A stretch of 64,000 nucleotides of DNA, taken from positions 112,585 through 176,584 of the forward strand of contig NZ_JBNLBH010000116.1 in the NCBI RefSeq assembly GCF_050303215.1, given 5' to 3'. A program made the position numbers and the translations under genes. This stretch comes from Haliangium sp050303215 (GTDB taxonomy: Bacteria; Myxococcota_A; Polyangia; Haliangiales; Haliangiaceae). The notes beneath the pieces were generated by a model, which was not told the origin of the DNA, ran no database searches, and saw only the letters and a program-made list of their open reading frames with translations. Shown here piece after piece: positions 46,601-53,638 of the stretch; within the stretch, counting starts at the first letter, position 1; each line of letters opens with the position of its first letter.

Positions 46601-48933
46601 GCGTATCTCAGCGCTTCCCACAATTTGCCATCTCTGTCGTTGATGTCACCGCTGGCCGCTTCCAGGCGGTCCAGCACGATAGTGGCGAACGGCGCTCCGA
46701 CGAATCCATGGTATTGCAGCAACTCGGCCCACCTTCCAGGCAGGCCGTTGGCAGCGGTCAGGAGCAATGACATGATGTCATCGAACGCGTCCCGGATATC
46801 GTCGCCCTTCGTCACCCACAGCTCCTCATCCGGTGGGATTTTCCACCCGCGATACCGCGGTCGTGGCGAGCGGGGCAGGACACCACCGTCCATGCGGCGC
46901 AATAGATCGACGCCCAGGCGCCACCCGGCCTCGGGGTGACGGTGCAGCAGGCGTTCCAGGTGGGCATGGCGCTGCTCGGGCGAGGTGAGCGAGCGAGGTC
47001 CGAACGGATGCAGGAGTGCTTCGAGACAAGTTGCAGGACGCGGGTAGAAGTTCCCCCCGGGGTCGCGCTCGGCCATCTCGGCCAAGATATCGAGGACACG
47101 TGACAGGTAGTCTCGACACCACGCCAACGTCTTCAGCGCGAGCATGAGACCGGTGTGCGGCGTATGGTGCCAGACCCGGTCGTGAACTTCGCTGAGCAGC
47201 CTCGCCACGCCCTGATCGCCGTGGCCCAGGCTGTCATCCACTGCGTCGAGGAATGCGCTCGGAGCGGCTTCGGCCAGGGTCGGCAACATCTCGTTGAGCG
47301 AGGCCCAACGTTTCCAGTCGTCGGGAGCGCGGTCGGCGGCCGGCCCCGACTGGCCAAAGATTCGCATCACCGCGGCCTCGGCCCACGCCGCACCATTGCC
47401 GCCGGCACAGCGCGGATCGGGAGCGACCGCGAGGCGGGCGAGCGCTGACGCGAGGCCCTCACGCAGTTCGGACGAGTGTGTTGGGACCTTGCTGTGCGCC
47501 GTGGCAGGCCATCGCTCGGACGGGGGCAGATCGTAGCGCGGATCCGGCGTTCCCAGAACTGTGGCCGCAACGTCTACCAGTCGGCCGGCACGGGCCTCGG
47601 TCAGCTCAGGTGCCAGCGTTTTCCAGGCGGCGTCCGGCGAGCGCCAGCGCCAGGTCCCTTGGATGTACTCGACCGGAGCCTCGCTCGTGGCTGCGAGCTG
47701 GGCGCACAGGGATTCCACCGAGTCGGCGTCGCTGCCCAGCGCGTCGAGGACGGCGCGATCCGGCTGGTTGCCCGGCCGCCACGAGCCCGCCATCAACATG
47801 GCCAGGAGCGGCGCTCTCGGGCTGCGCTCCACCCAAGGAGGCCGCCGCTCATAGCCGCAGAGTTGCTGCAGCGCCGCCAGTGAGCCGCCGGCGCGGGAGG
47901 CCAACCGGTCCGCGTCGAGTTCACTCATGCCCGCGTCCACCAGCGCCCGCGCCATGTCCGGTCTAGGGACGAAGTCGAGCCGCAGCCCGGCAGGCGGAGT
48001 GAACACCTCGCCGGTGCCAACCTCCTTGCCGAGCGCCAGCACGCAGGGCCCTGAATACTCGCCCGCCACGCCGCGATCGAAGCCCTCGAAGTCGGGAAGC
48101 AGCAGCAACGGCTCGGCGCGTTGTCGACCGATCGCCCAGCGCCAGGCGCCCTGGTCTTCCACCACGGCGGTGCGCGCCAGCCACTGTTCGCGTCGCTCCG
48201 GGGCCTCCGCATCGAGCACGGCGGCCACGAACGCGAGCGCCTCTTCGCGGCTGTCCGCGCGTATGGTCAAAGGCGCGCTTCGGGATTGGGTCGCGTGCTC
48301 ATCGAGCCAACGCTGCACCTCGGTGGCCTGTCGCTGTCGCCCGGCGAGCATCACGCTCGGAGGCAGCGGTGGCTCGGTGCGCGCGCTCCAGCGGGCCAGA
48401 AAGCTCTCCACGTCGCTCAGGCCGGTGACCGGGTACCGCAGCTCGCCGGCTGCGAACCACGCCGCGACCGAGGGCGCGGTTTCGAGCCAGGTGGCGAGAT
48501 CGTCGGCGTCGTACAACTTGACGTCATGCCACGCGCCGCGCTCTCGCATTTTGCGGACCCACGCTTGCTTGCTGCTGTATCGACGCGCCGACACCGCCAC
48601 GTAGGTCGTCTGTTGGGGATCGATATCGGGCCCGGGGGCGGCGGTGCGTTTGTCGAAGTCTTCGTCCAGCTTGCTGCTGAGGTTCTTCGTGTCGGTCGTC
48701 GTCAGCTCCCAGACCGACAGACCATGCGGACAGAAGGTCGTGCCGTAGCGGGCCATGACTACCCCGTCCCAATCGCCGTGTCGAACCCCTGCGTCTGCCC
48801 GCATCTCGATGCTGGCCAGCGGGGCCGTAGCCAGAAGTAGCCGCCGGACCACGCGCGGTAACTGCGCGGCGGCGCCGTACTCCATAGCCCAGCGCTGCAG
48901 GTCTTCGGCGCTCACATCCCAGGTATGGGGCAT
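43675..48933 (-). CDS. Giant conflict-system protein: N-terminal sensor-like region, helical repeats and C-terminal ABC-type ATPase
   Basis: 1752 aa from ATG 48933 ('MPHTWDVSAEDLQRWA'); an in-frame GTG at 49029 would add 32 residues. Residues 1-165 match a domain known at the front of large defence proteins ('GDWDGVV', 'GLSVWELTTTDTK', a kinked 'FDKRTAA', then 'DDLATWLETAPSVAAWF'), perhaps a degenerate PD-(D/E)xK fold. Residues 200-365 resemble a STAND module without a P-loop. A long helical stretch follows to 1330. Residues 1345-1680 are an SMC/OLD-like ATPase: Walker A 'GDNSAGKT' (1371-1378), Walker B 'LILLIDEVEAHLHPR' near 1595, and 'IVASTHAPLV'. No TOPRIM follows. It is coupled by 4 bp to the HNH gene, giving PtuA/PtuB-like logic with a sensor-sized N-terminus. 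Confidence 0.82.
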   Translation of the reverse strand: MPHTWDVSAEDLQRWAMEYGAAAQLPRVVRRLLLATAPLASIEMRADAGVRHGDWDGVVMARYGTTFCPHGLSVWELTTTDTKNLSSKLDEDFDKRTAAPGPDIDPQQTTYVAVSARRYSSKQAWVRKMRERGAWHDVKLYDADDLATWLETAPSVAAWFAAGELRYPVTGLSDVESFLARWSARTEPPLPPSVMLAGRQRQATEVQRWLDEHATQSRSAPLTIRADSREEALAFVAAVLDAEAPERREQWLARTAVVEDQGAWRWAIGRQRAEPLLLLPDFEGFDRGVAGEYSGPCVLALGKEVGTGEVFTPPAGLRLDFVPRPDMARALVDAGMSELDADRLASRAGGSLAALQQLCGYERRPPWVERSPRAPLLAMLMAGSWRPGNQPDRAVLDALGSDADSVESLCAQLAATSEAPVEYIQGTWRWRSPDAAWKTLAPELTEARAGRLVDVAATVLGTPDPRYDLPPSERWPATAHSKVPTHSSELREGLASALARLAVAPDPRCAGGNGAAWAEAAVMRIFGQSGPAADRAPDDWKRWASLNEMLPTLAEAAPSAFLDAVDDSLGHGDQGVARLLSEVHDRVWHHTPHTGLMLALKTLAWCRDYLSRVLDILAEMAERDPGGNFYPRPATCLEALLHPFGPRSLTSPEQRHAHLERLLHRHPEAGWRLGVDLLRRMDGGVLPRSPRPRYRGWKIPPDEELWVTKGDDIRDAFDDIMSLLLTAANGLPGRWAELLQYHGFVGAPFATIVLDRLEAASGDINDRDGKLWEALRYAIDRHYYDGANNDNEHDPDALLQRIRALYEAFTPTDPILRVAWLFTGRHILPEPVSHDWQQREARFDELRHEALAEVLEEDAAPWERLQRLLAAVEDPRTLGRALARSTMADEAEKHLRAAWGSPAYAELSPAFFAERATVHGLPWLEAILRELLASDHVDTAAQVAARATSKPDLWDIVDALGHPLRRAYWQTLGYVPNTETLAERHRVVSSFLDAGNVNKALAAATFPHPSTTTLVQEHPALGIQVLDAVANGVKSGTLVPDAVRRHEVSKLLAAVRSATANEEDRDRIAMLEITFLINGFSIRPVVLYEMLSTSPTLFASLVGHMYDRDTHGEDTSPDEDEREARGNQVRAAYRILHEWRGYPGEELATQPEERERRLLDWARAALDETAKAGRFIGGAIAVAEVLARAPGAPDDGIWPCRAARVLLEERARPQLARYLATAKRNLRGVTGRRLDTGGSPERVLAAEFRHGATIVNDAWPRTAALLLDMAERYDEDARQMDEVVRRDGLAVHEPAPEPTDTETTEASAPAQPRSLTGEDFAARDDTGADMPDDPESEPYVIYELERLHVEHVGPAPCIDLMLKPRLNLLTGDNSAGKTFVLDMLWWALTGSWPEHPAWPRDLGAPGYAPSISIDPQAAVRSRFDRREQRWSIPPGWPPADAVIVYVRVDGSVGVCDPTEAAGIDAGLVLSPQEIMYGKAVDDPGKPTGKRRVCEGLIADWTDWAARKPALFERFASVFENLAPDGESMAPGPSKRLVRGDAIEYPHIRFPYGEVPIIHASAAVRRVLSLAYLLVWLWDLHEDGVERDAMPPVNHLILLIDEVEAHLHPRWQRVLLPSLLEVADKLSDSLAVQIVASTHAPLVTASLEPRFDSKRDALFHFGIKDGEVEVEHQPWELRGDASAWLTSPTFDLEEARSVEAEAILRRAWTAVAEEPLDAAKMEQLTDELARVFPETDRFWGRWLHYLDRARRQA

Positions 48934-49183
48934 GCCTCGTCCATACCATGAAGTTCCCGTGGCCGAGAACTCGTTGCGTTGTCCGTCCGACCAATATGGC
49001 ATCGACTGCAAGCTGTTCTCTGCGCCCACGCCGCCCGCGTGGCCGTCGGGCGTCTGAGCACATACGGCGCCCGCGCCCGGCCGGAGGGATTCGCTTGCCG
49101 GCGCCGTGGCCGCGTGGTTAGCTCATGTTGAGACGCGGTCATGCCCTGGCCGCCGAGGTGTCGCGAACCCTCACGGAGTACGC

Positions 49184-50368
49184 ATGAACGACAAGGACAG
49201 CAGGAACTCGTCGGGTAAGGACAAGCAGGCTCTGGACGCCGGTCGTTCCGTCACGCCCGGCCGCGACGCCAAGCGGGTGGCGCCCGGCAAGGCCACCCGG
49301 ACCAGCCGCGCCATGTCCAGGCCGGCCCCGGTCCCGGCCCCAGCCCCGCCGTCTGCGGCCGGCGCGGGAGCGTCGGTGCAGCGCAAGTCGGCCTGGGACT
49401 GGACCAACGACCCGCGCATGGACATGGCCCACCGCGGCGTGTCGGCAGCGCGCGCGACGGACGAGGCCGCGCATCAGGCCCAGGGCGACGCAGTCGCCGA
49501 TCGCGCCGTGCCGGTGCCTCCGCGTCGTCGCCGTCGTCCACGCCCCGACCAGGACGCGGCCGGGTCCACCACCGCCGGTCCTCGCGATGGGGGCGGCACG
49601 GGCGGCCCGACCCCGACCCCGGGCCCGGCTCCGACCCCGGGTCCAACCCCGGGTCCGGGTCCGACCCCGACCCCGACCGGTGGCGGGACCCCAGGCGCAA
49701 CCCCGGCCGCTCCCGGCGCCACCCCTGGCACGGCCGGTCCCGGCACCAGCATCGCCGCCTCGTTCAACGCCAACCGGGTGGCTCATCCCAGCGCGCCCGC
49801 GTTCGGCGAGGTGGACTGGAACGCCAACGACCCAGTGGCCACCTACGACGCGTATCTGGACGGCAGCAACTGGCGTTTTCGCCTCACCTCGCTGAGCTTG
49901 GACGTGCCCGTGGGCGTGGCCTCGGGCGGTCGCACCGACGTGCCCAGCGCCGCGGCCGCCGTGGTCACGGACAGCACCTGGGAGGACGTCGCGGACGATC
50001 TCGAGCCCGGGGGAGGGACGCCCAACCGCTCGCCGCGCAGCGCCTACTGGGCCGAAGATCTCACCTGGGTGCACGAGATCTTCCACTTCGACGAGTTCAA
50101 CACCTTCCTGCGGACCTCGTTCGGCTCGTTCGAGACCACCATCGAGGGCAGCGGATACACCGAGGCCCAGCAAGCCGGCGATGCCCCCGCCGACGCGGTC
50201 TCACGCAAGAGCGGCGACCTGGACACCCGCCTGCTCGCGGCCTGGAACCAGGCCAAGGTCAACATGAGCCCGGCCATGGAAGACCGCGCGTACGACGACG
50301 GCGCGCCGCTGTATCAGGCCCGCGCCGACGAGGTCCGTGCCCGCGCCGCGCGCGAAGGCTGGACCTAG
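49184..50368 (+). CDS. Possible injected metalloprotease-like protein with HExxHxxE motif
   Basis: 394 aa from ATG 49184, preceded by CGGAG 7 bp upstream. Residues 1-200 are low-complexity: basic, then a 'SVQRKSAWDW' segment, then a long P/T/G-rich linker. 'VQRK' is the phrase often seen near the start of proteins loaded into extracellular contractile injection systems. Residues 200-394 form a compact domain with 'WVHEIFHFDEF': His297, Glu298, His301 and Glu304 make an HExxH zinc motif with a possible third ligand three residues on. No signal peptide is seen, fitting a cargo loaded from the cytoplasm. Its stop is immediately followed by the HEAT-repeat gene, which could be an immunity partner. 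Function is inferred, not shown. Confidence 0.55.
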   Translation: MNDKDSRNSSGKDKQALDAGRSVTPGRDAKRVAPGKATRTSRAMSRPAPVPAPAPPSAAGAGASVQRKSAWDWTNDPRMDMAHRGVSAARATDEAAHQAQGDAVADRAVPVPPRRRRRPRPDQDAAGSTTAGPRDGGGTGGPTPTPGPAPTPGPTPGPGPTPTPTGGGTPGATPAAPGATPGTAGPGTSIAASFNANRVAHPSAPAFGEVDWNANDPVATYDAYLDGSNWRFRLTSLSLDVPVGVASGGRTDVPSAAAAVVTDSTWEDVADDLEPGGGTPNRSPRSAYWAEDLTWVHEIFHFDEFNTFLRTSFGSFETTIEGSGYTEAQQAGDAPADAVSRKSGDLDTRLLAAWNQAKVNMSPAMEDRAYDDGAPLYQARADEVRARAAREGWT

Positions 50369-51028
50369 ATGCCGACCGACGAGATGCACACCCGCCCCAA
50401 CGACGCCCTGCGCGCGATGTGGAGCGATCGCCTGACCAAGCTGGGCTTCGCGGTCGAGGGCGAAGGCCTGCGTGCAGCGGCGCGAGCGAGCCAGCCCGAC
50501 GCGCGCGGAATCGCGTTTGCGTTGCTCGGCTTCGCCCGTGATCGCGACGCCATCGCCGTGGTCCGCGAGGGGCTCGAAGACTCGTATCCACCGGCGCGGG
50601 CCGAGGCCGCCCGCGCGGCCGTGCTGCTGGGTGACGACGACGCCCGCTCGGTGCTGCGCGCGCTGCTCGACTGCGACTGGCCCGAGACCGCCCTCAACGC
50701 CGCCGCGTACCTGGCCGATCTGGGCGACCCTTGCGGCTTCTCCGTGCTGGCGGCGGCGGCCGCGAGCGAGGTGGACGCCCTGCGCCTGCAGGCGACGCTG
50801 CTGGCGCGCGCGTTCTTGCCCCACGCGAGCGCAGACATCGACGTGATCGCCCTGCTGCGGCGCGCGGCGCTCGACGACGCCTCGCCCATGATCCGACGCG
50901 AGGCCGTGTACCAGGTGGCTCGCCTGGACGACGAGACCCGGCGCGAGATCCTGACCCGGGCCGCGAGCGACCCGGACCCGACGGTGGCCCGGGCGGCTCA
51001 GGCGCGCGTGGAAGGCCCGGTGACATGA
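50369..51028 (+). CDS. HEAT-repeat protein
   Basis: 219 aa; the ATG directly abuts the previous stop (TAGATG), so translation is coupled. Five to six HEAT-like helical pairs are visible ('AARAAVLLGDDDARSVLRALL', split after 20, then 'ALNAAAYLADLGDPCGFSVL', 'ALRLQATLLARAF', 'IRREAVYQVARL'). Cytoplasmic; no signal. HEAT proteins of this kind bind other proteins, and placement after the metalloprotease-like gene suggests an inhibitor or chaperone. Its C-terminal half is a clear paralogue of the next gene. Confidence 0.75.
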   Translation: MPTDEMHTRPNDALRAMWSDRLTKLGFAVEGEGLRAAARASQPDARGIAFALLGFARDRDAIAVVREGLEDSYPPARAEAARAAVLLGDDDARSVLRALLDCDWPETALNAAAYLADLGDPCGFSVLAAAAASEVDALRLQATLLARAFLPHASADIDVIALLRRAALDDASPMIRREAVYQVARLDDETRREILTRAASDPDPTVARAAQARVEGPVT

Positions 51029-51909
51029 CCCGCGCGGCCCTCGTCGGTGCGGCGCTCGCCCTCGCGGCCTGCAGCAGCCCCGGCGCGGTCCCGCCCTCGC
51101 CGCCGCCCTCGCCGGCCGAGTCGGCGCCGGAGCCCGCGCCGACGCCGCCCGCGCCGACGCCGTCCGCGCCCACGACAACCGACGCACCGGCGGTCGACTG
51201 CGCCGCGTGGGTGCCAGACGCGCCCTACGCCACGCCTCTGCGGGGGCCGCTGGTCGGGCCCGATCCACGCCTGGCCACGACCCTGATCGACAAGGGCTTC
51301 GAGCCGGATCGGGCCGGCATCGAGCGTGCCCTCGCGTCCGGTGATCTGACCGTGCAGTGGGCCGCGATCACGGCGGTATCGGCGCTGCGCTGTCATGGCC
51401 TCTTGGCCGCGGTGGAAGCGCATCTGACCTCAGCGGCCCCGGTGGCCGTGGAGGCGGCGGCCACTCTGGTCGAACTCGGACGAGGCGACCAGAAACAGCG
51501 TGGCAAGGCCGCCCTGCACGCGGCCTTGTCCGACGACTCGTGGCCCGAGGTGCAGCTCACCGCCGCGACCTACCTGGCCCGGGCCCAGGACAGCGCCGGG
51601 GTGGCGGTGTTGCGGCGGGCGCTGGAGTCCCAACAGGACGCCCTACGCCTGCAGGCGGTGCTCGCGGCGCCCGCGTTCGACGGCCTGGACGGGATCGATC
51701 CCGTCGCCGTGTACGAGTCCGTGTTGCTCGAGGCCAAGGACCCCTCGCCGCTGGTCCGCCGCGAGGCGGTCTATCGCCTGGCCGCGCTGCCCCCCTCGGC
51801 CCGGCAGCAGGCGCTGCTGGAGCAGGTCGCCGGCCATGACCCTGATCCCAAGGTACGCCGCGCTGCGGCCTTGCGCCTGGGCACTCCCGACGACGACGCG
51901 GGTCGATGA
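51025..51909 (+). CDS. HEAT-repeat lipoprotein, paralogue of the preceding gene
   Basis: 294 aa. Overlaps the previous stop by 4 bp (ATGA). Lipobox 'ALALAAC' with Cys16, then a P/A/S-rich tether to about residue 55, then HEAT repeats. The segment 'WPEVQLTAATYLARAQD', a later 'DALRLQAVLAAPAF' and 'LVRREAVYRLAAL' align with equivalent phrases in the preceding protein, so the pair arose by tandem duplication with one copy gaining an export signal. It probably sits at the outer membrane. Together the cytoplasmic and exported copies could guard two compartments against one toxin. Confidence 0.75.
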   Translation: MTRAALVGAALALAACSSPGAVPPSPPPSPAESAPEPAPTPPAPTPSAPTTTDAPAVDCAAWVPDAPYATPLRGPLVGPDPRLATTLIDKGFEPDRAGIERALASGDLTVQWAAITAVSALRCHGLLAAVEAHLTSAAPVAVEAAATLVELGRGDQKQRGKAALHAALSDDSWPEVQLTAATYLARAQDSAGVAVLRRALESQQDALRLQAVLAAPAFDGLDGIDPVAVYESVLLEAKDPSPLVRREAVYRLAALPPSARQQALLEQVAGHDPDPKVRRAAALRLGTPDDDAGR

Positions 51910-52109
51910 GCTCTCTGAGCGTGCTCGCGGCTTCGCGGCCTTGCGGGAGGCGTGATTTGATAATCGAGGTCATAGCGAGGCCTCTCGGGAGGCCGAGCGT
52001 GACAGTCAGTATCCTGACCACGCCTTCCGGAACGCCCGGCGCGGCGACCGAGCTCAGGCCGCAAGCAGCCGAGACACGCCGGGCGGACGCTTGACCGCGC
52101 GCCGGGCGT
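51910..52109. other. Non-coding stretch before the repeat array
   Basis: About 200 bp between the HEAT lipoprotein stop and the 42-bp repeat array. I see no gene, terminator hairpin with T-run, or promoter that I can support. Confidence 0.4.
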
Positions 52110-52953
52110 GATGGCTGACCCGGCTCGGCCGAGAGCTGTCGAGCGTGGTCATGCGACAGACCCGGCTCGAGCGGCAACGGTTGATCGTCCTCATCCGGGA
52201 GACCCGGCTCGAGCGGCGACTGTTGATCGTGCTGATGCGGGAGACCCGGTTCTGACGGCGACTGTCGATCGCGGTGAGGCGGCTGACCCGCCGAGCGCGC
52301 CGGTCACGCGAACGTGCATGTCGGGAGGGGCGAGGTCGACAGTCGGTTGTCTCGGGCGGTCATCGGGAAGACCTCGGGAGGCAGCTCGGTTGGTCGCGGA
52401 GGTCATCCGGAAGGGTTCGGGAGGCAGTTCGGTTGGTCGCGGAGGCCATCCGGAAGGGTTCGGGAAGCAGCTCGGTTGGTTTCGGAGGCCATCCGGAAGG
52501 GTTCGGGAGGCAGTTCGGTTGGTCGCCGAGGTCATCCGGAAGGCCTCGGGAGGCAGTTCGGTTGATCGCGGAGACCATCGGGAAGGCCTCGGATCGCCGC
52601 CCGTGATCTCGGACGCTCATCGGGAAGACCCGGATTTCCGGTTGGCGGTCAGAGGCGGTCAACGGGAAGACCCAAAATTCACGCTGGCGGTCAGAGGCGG
52701 CCATCGGGAAGACCTGGATTTCGGGCTGGCGGTCAGAGCCGGTCAACGGGAAGGCTCAGATTTCGCACGGGCGGTCAGCAGCGGTCAACGGGAAGACCCG
52801 GCGGGGCGATAGCTTGCCAGGCGCGGTTTCCCGGACGGTCGCGGCGGGCAACGAGCCGCCTCTGGAAGCCATCGAGAAGGCGGGGCAGGGGAGTCGGCAG
52901 CCCGTAGCAGCCATCGGGAAGGGCACGGGCGGCAGTTCGGTGGGCGACGATGG
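52110..52953. repeat. Degenerate tandem array, about 20 units of 42-43 bp
   Basis: Contiguous units start at 52110, 52150, 52192, 52234, 52276, 52317, 52361, 52404, 52447, 52490, 52533, 52576, 52618, 52660, 52702, 52744, 52786, 52828, 52870 and 52912. Each tends to open with CATCNGGAAGRCC or a variant and to close with GCGGT or a variant, while the middle differs. Three sub-families follow one another: units 2-4 (42 bp), 7-11 (43 bp, 85-95 percent alike by eye) and 13-17 (42 bp). The 43-bp units break any reading frame, so the array is not simply a protein repeat. No gene is convincing inside it. Function unknown. Confidence 0.85.
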
Positions 52954-53030
52954 CAGCTCATCACGTGCGCCGTCGTAGTCGGTGAGCCTTGGGCCACTAC
53001 AGCGAGGGTGCGATCTTGGCCTCGGTTTGA

Positions 53031-53390
53031 TCACGTGTTCCACCATGTCACCTCGAACTTGCCGGAGCGCCACAGCTCCAGCGACATTTCCGCCTCGAAG
53101 CGGGTCATGCTGCGCGGCCCTTGCGCGATCTCGCTCAGCACGCGTTCGCCGTCTTCAGGTGAAAGAGCGAGTGCATCGACCCCGGCGTGCAGGCGCACGA
53201 ACAAGTTTTCGTCGTCCAGCAGGGCAAGGAGCTTCCGGCGTGACTCCGGCCCAGATTGCTTCAGCGCGTCCCTGATTTCAGTCAACGCTGCCTGAGCGGC
53301 GTTCCCACGCCTCCAATCTCCGCTTTCGGACGACTCCCCCCATATGATGGCCTGCTGTCGGTAGGCCTCGATGAGTTCGTCTGGTGTCAT
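53031..53390 (-). CDS. DUF2019 family protein
   Basis: 119 aa from ATG 53390 ('MTPDELIEAYRQQAI'); an extra 13 codons to 53429 have no better start signal. The DUF2019 pattern is clear: 'DWRRGNAAQAALTEIRDAL', 'LLALLDDENLFVRLHAGVDAL', 'SPEDGERVLSEIA' and the closing 'FEAEMSLELWRSGKF'. These small HEAT-like helical proteins are of unknown function and often occur in polymorphic-toxin and defence neighbourhoods, where an immunity role is suspected. A second, diverged copy is at 60269, on the far side of the ternary system. Confidence 0.8.
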   Translation of the reverse strand: MTPDELIEAYRQQAIIWGESSESGDWRRGNAAQAALTEIRDALKQSGPESRRKLLALLDDENLFVRLHAGVDALALSPEDGERVLSEIAQGPRSMTRFEAEMSLELWRSGKFEVTWWNT

Positions 53391-53624
53391 AGCGCTCGTG
53401 ACCCTACCGCGCTGCATCGTGGGCAGCAAGCGCTAGTAAGCGTGGGGGGGCGGGGGTCACCGGGTCGGTGTGACAGGTCTCGGCGTGGGCCGATGCCGCT
53501 CGTAGGGCAGGGGCGGCCGGCGGGCCGAGCGGGGCCGAGTACTTGGGCGCCTGGGTGAGTCGTCACCGCGAGCGCAAAGGTTGACCCCGGCGCCGGGATG
53601 CGGTCTGATCAGAGGGCGTACGTC

Positions 53625-53638
53625 GGGAGGCTCGCGTG
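53625..53638 (+). promoter_or_regulatory. GGGAGG ribosome-binding site with GTG start
   Basis: GGGAGG at 53625-53630 is followed by five bases and GTG 53636. This sets the start of the nucleosidase-STAND protein and of the operon. Upstream 53391-53624 is free of genes and must contain the promoter. Confidence 0.6.

Noticed and set aside
52108..52812. A 234-aa plus-strand open frame through the 42-bp array, and repetitive minus-strand frames
   Set aside because: The 43-bp units rotate the reading frame, composition follows the DNA repeat, and there is no ribosome-binding site or recognisable protein.
52110..52953. CRISPR array
   Set aside because: Units are contiguous and degenerate along their length, with no identical repeat separated by unique equal-length spacers and no cas genes nearby.
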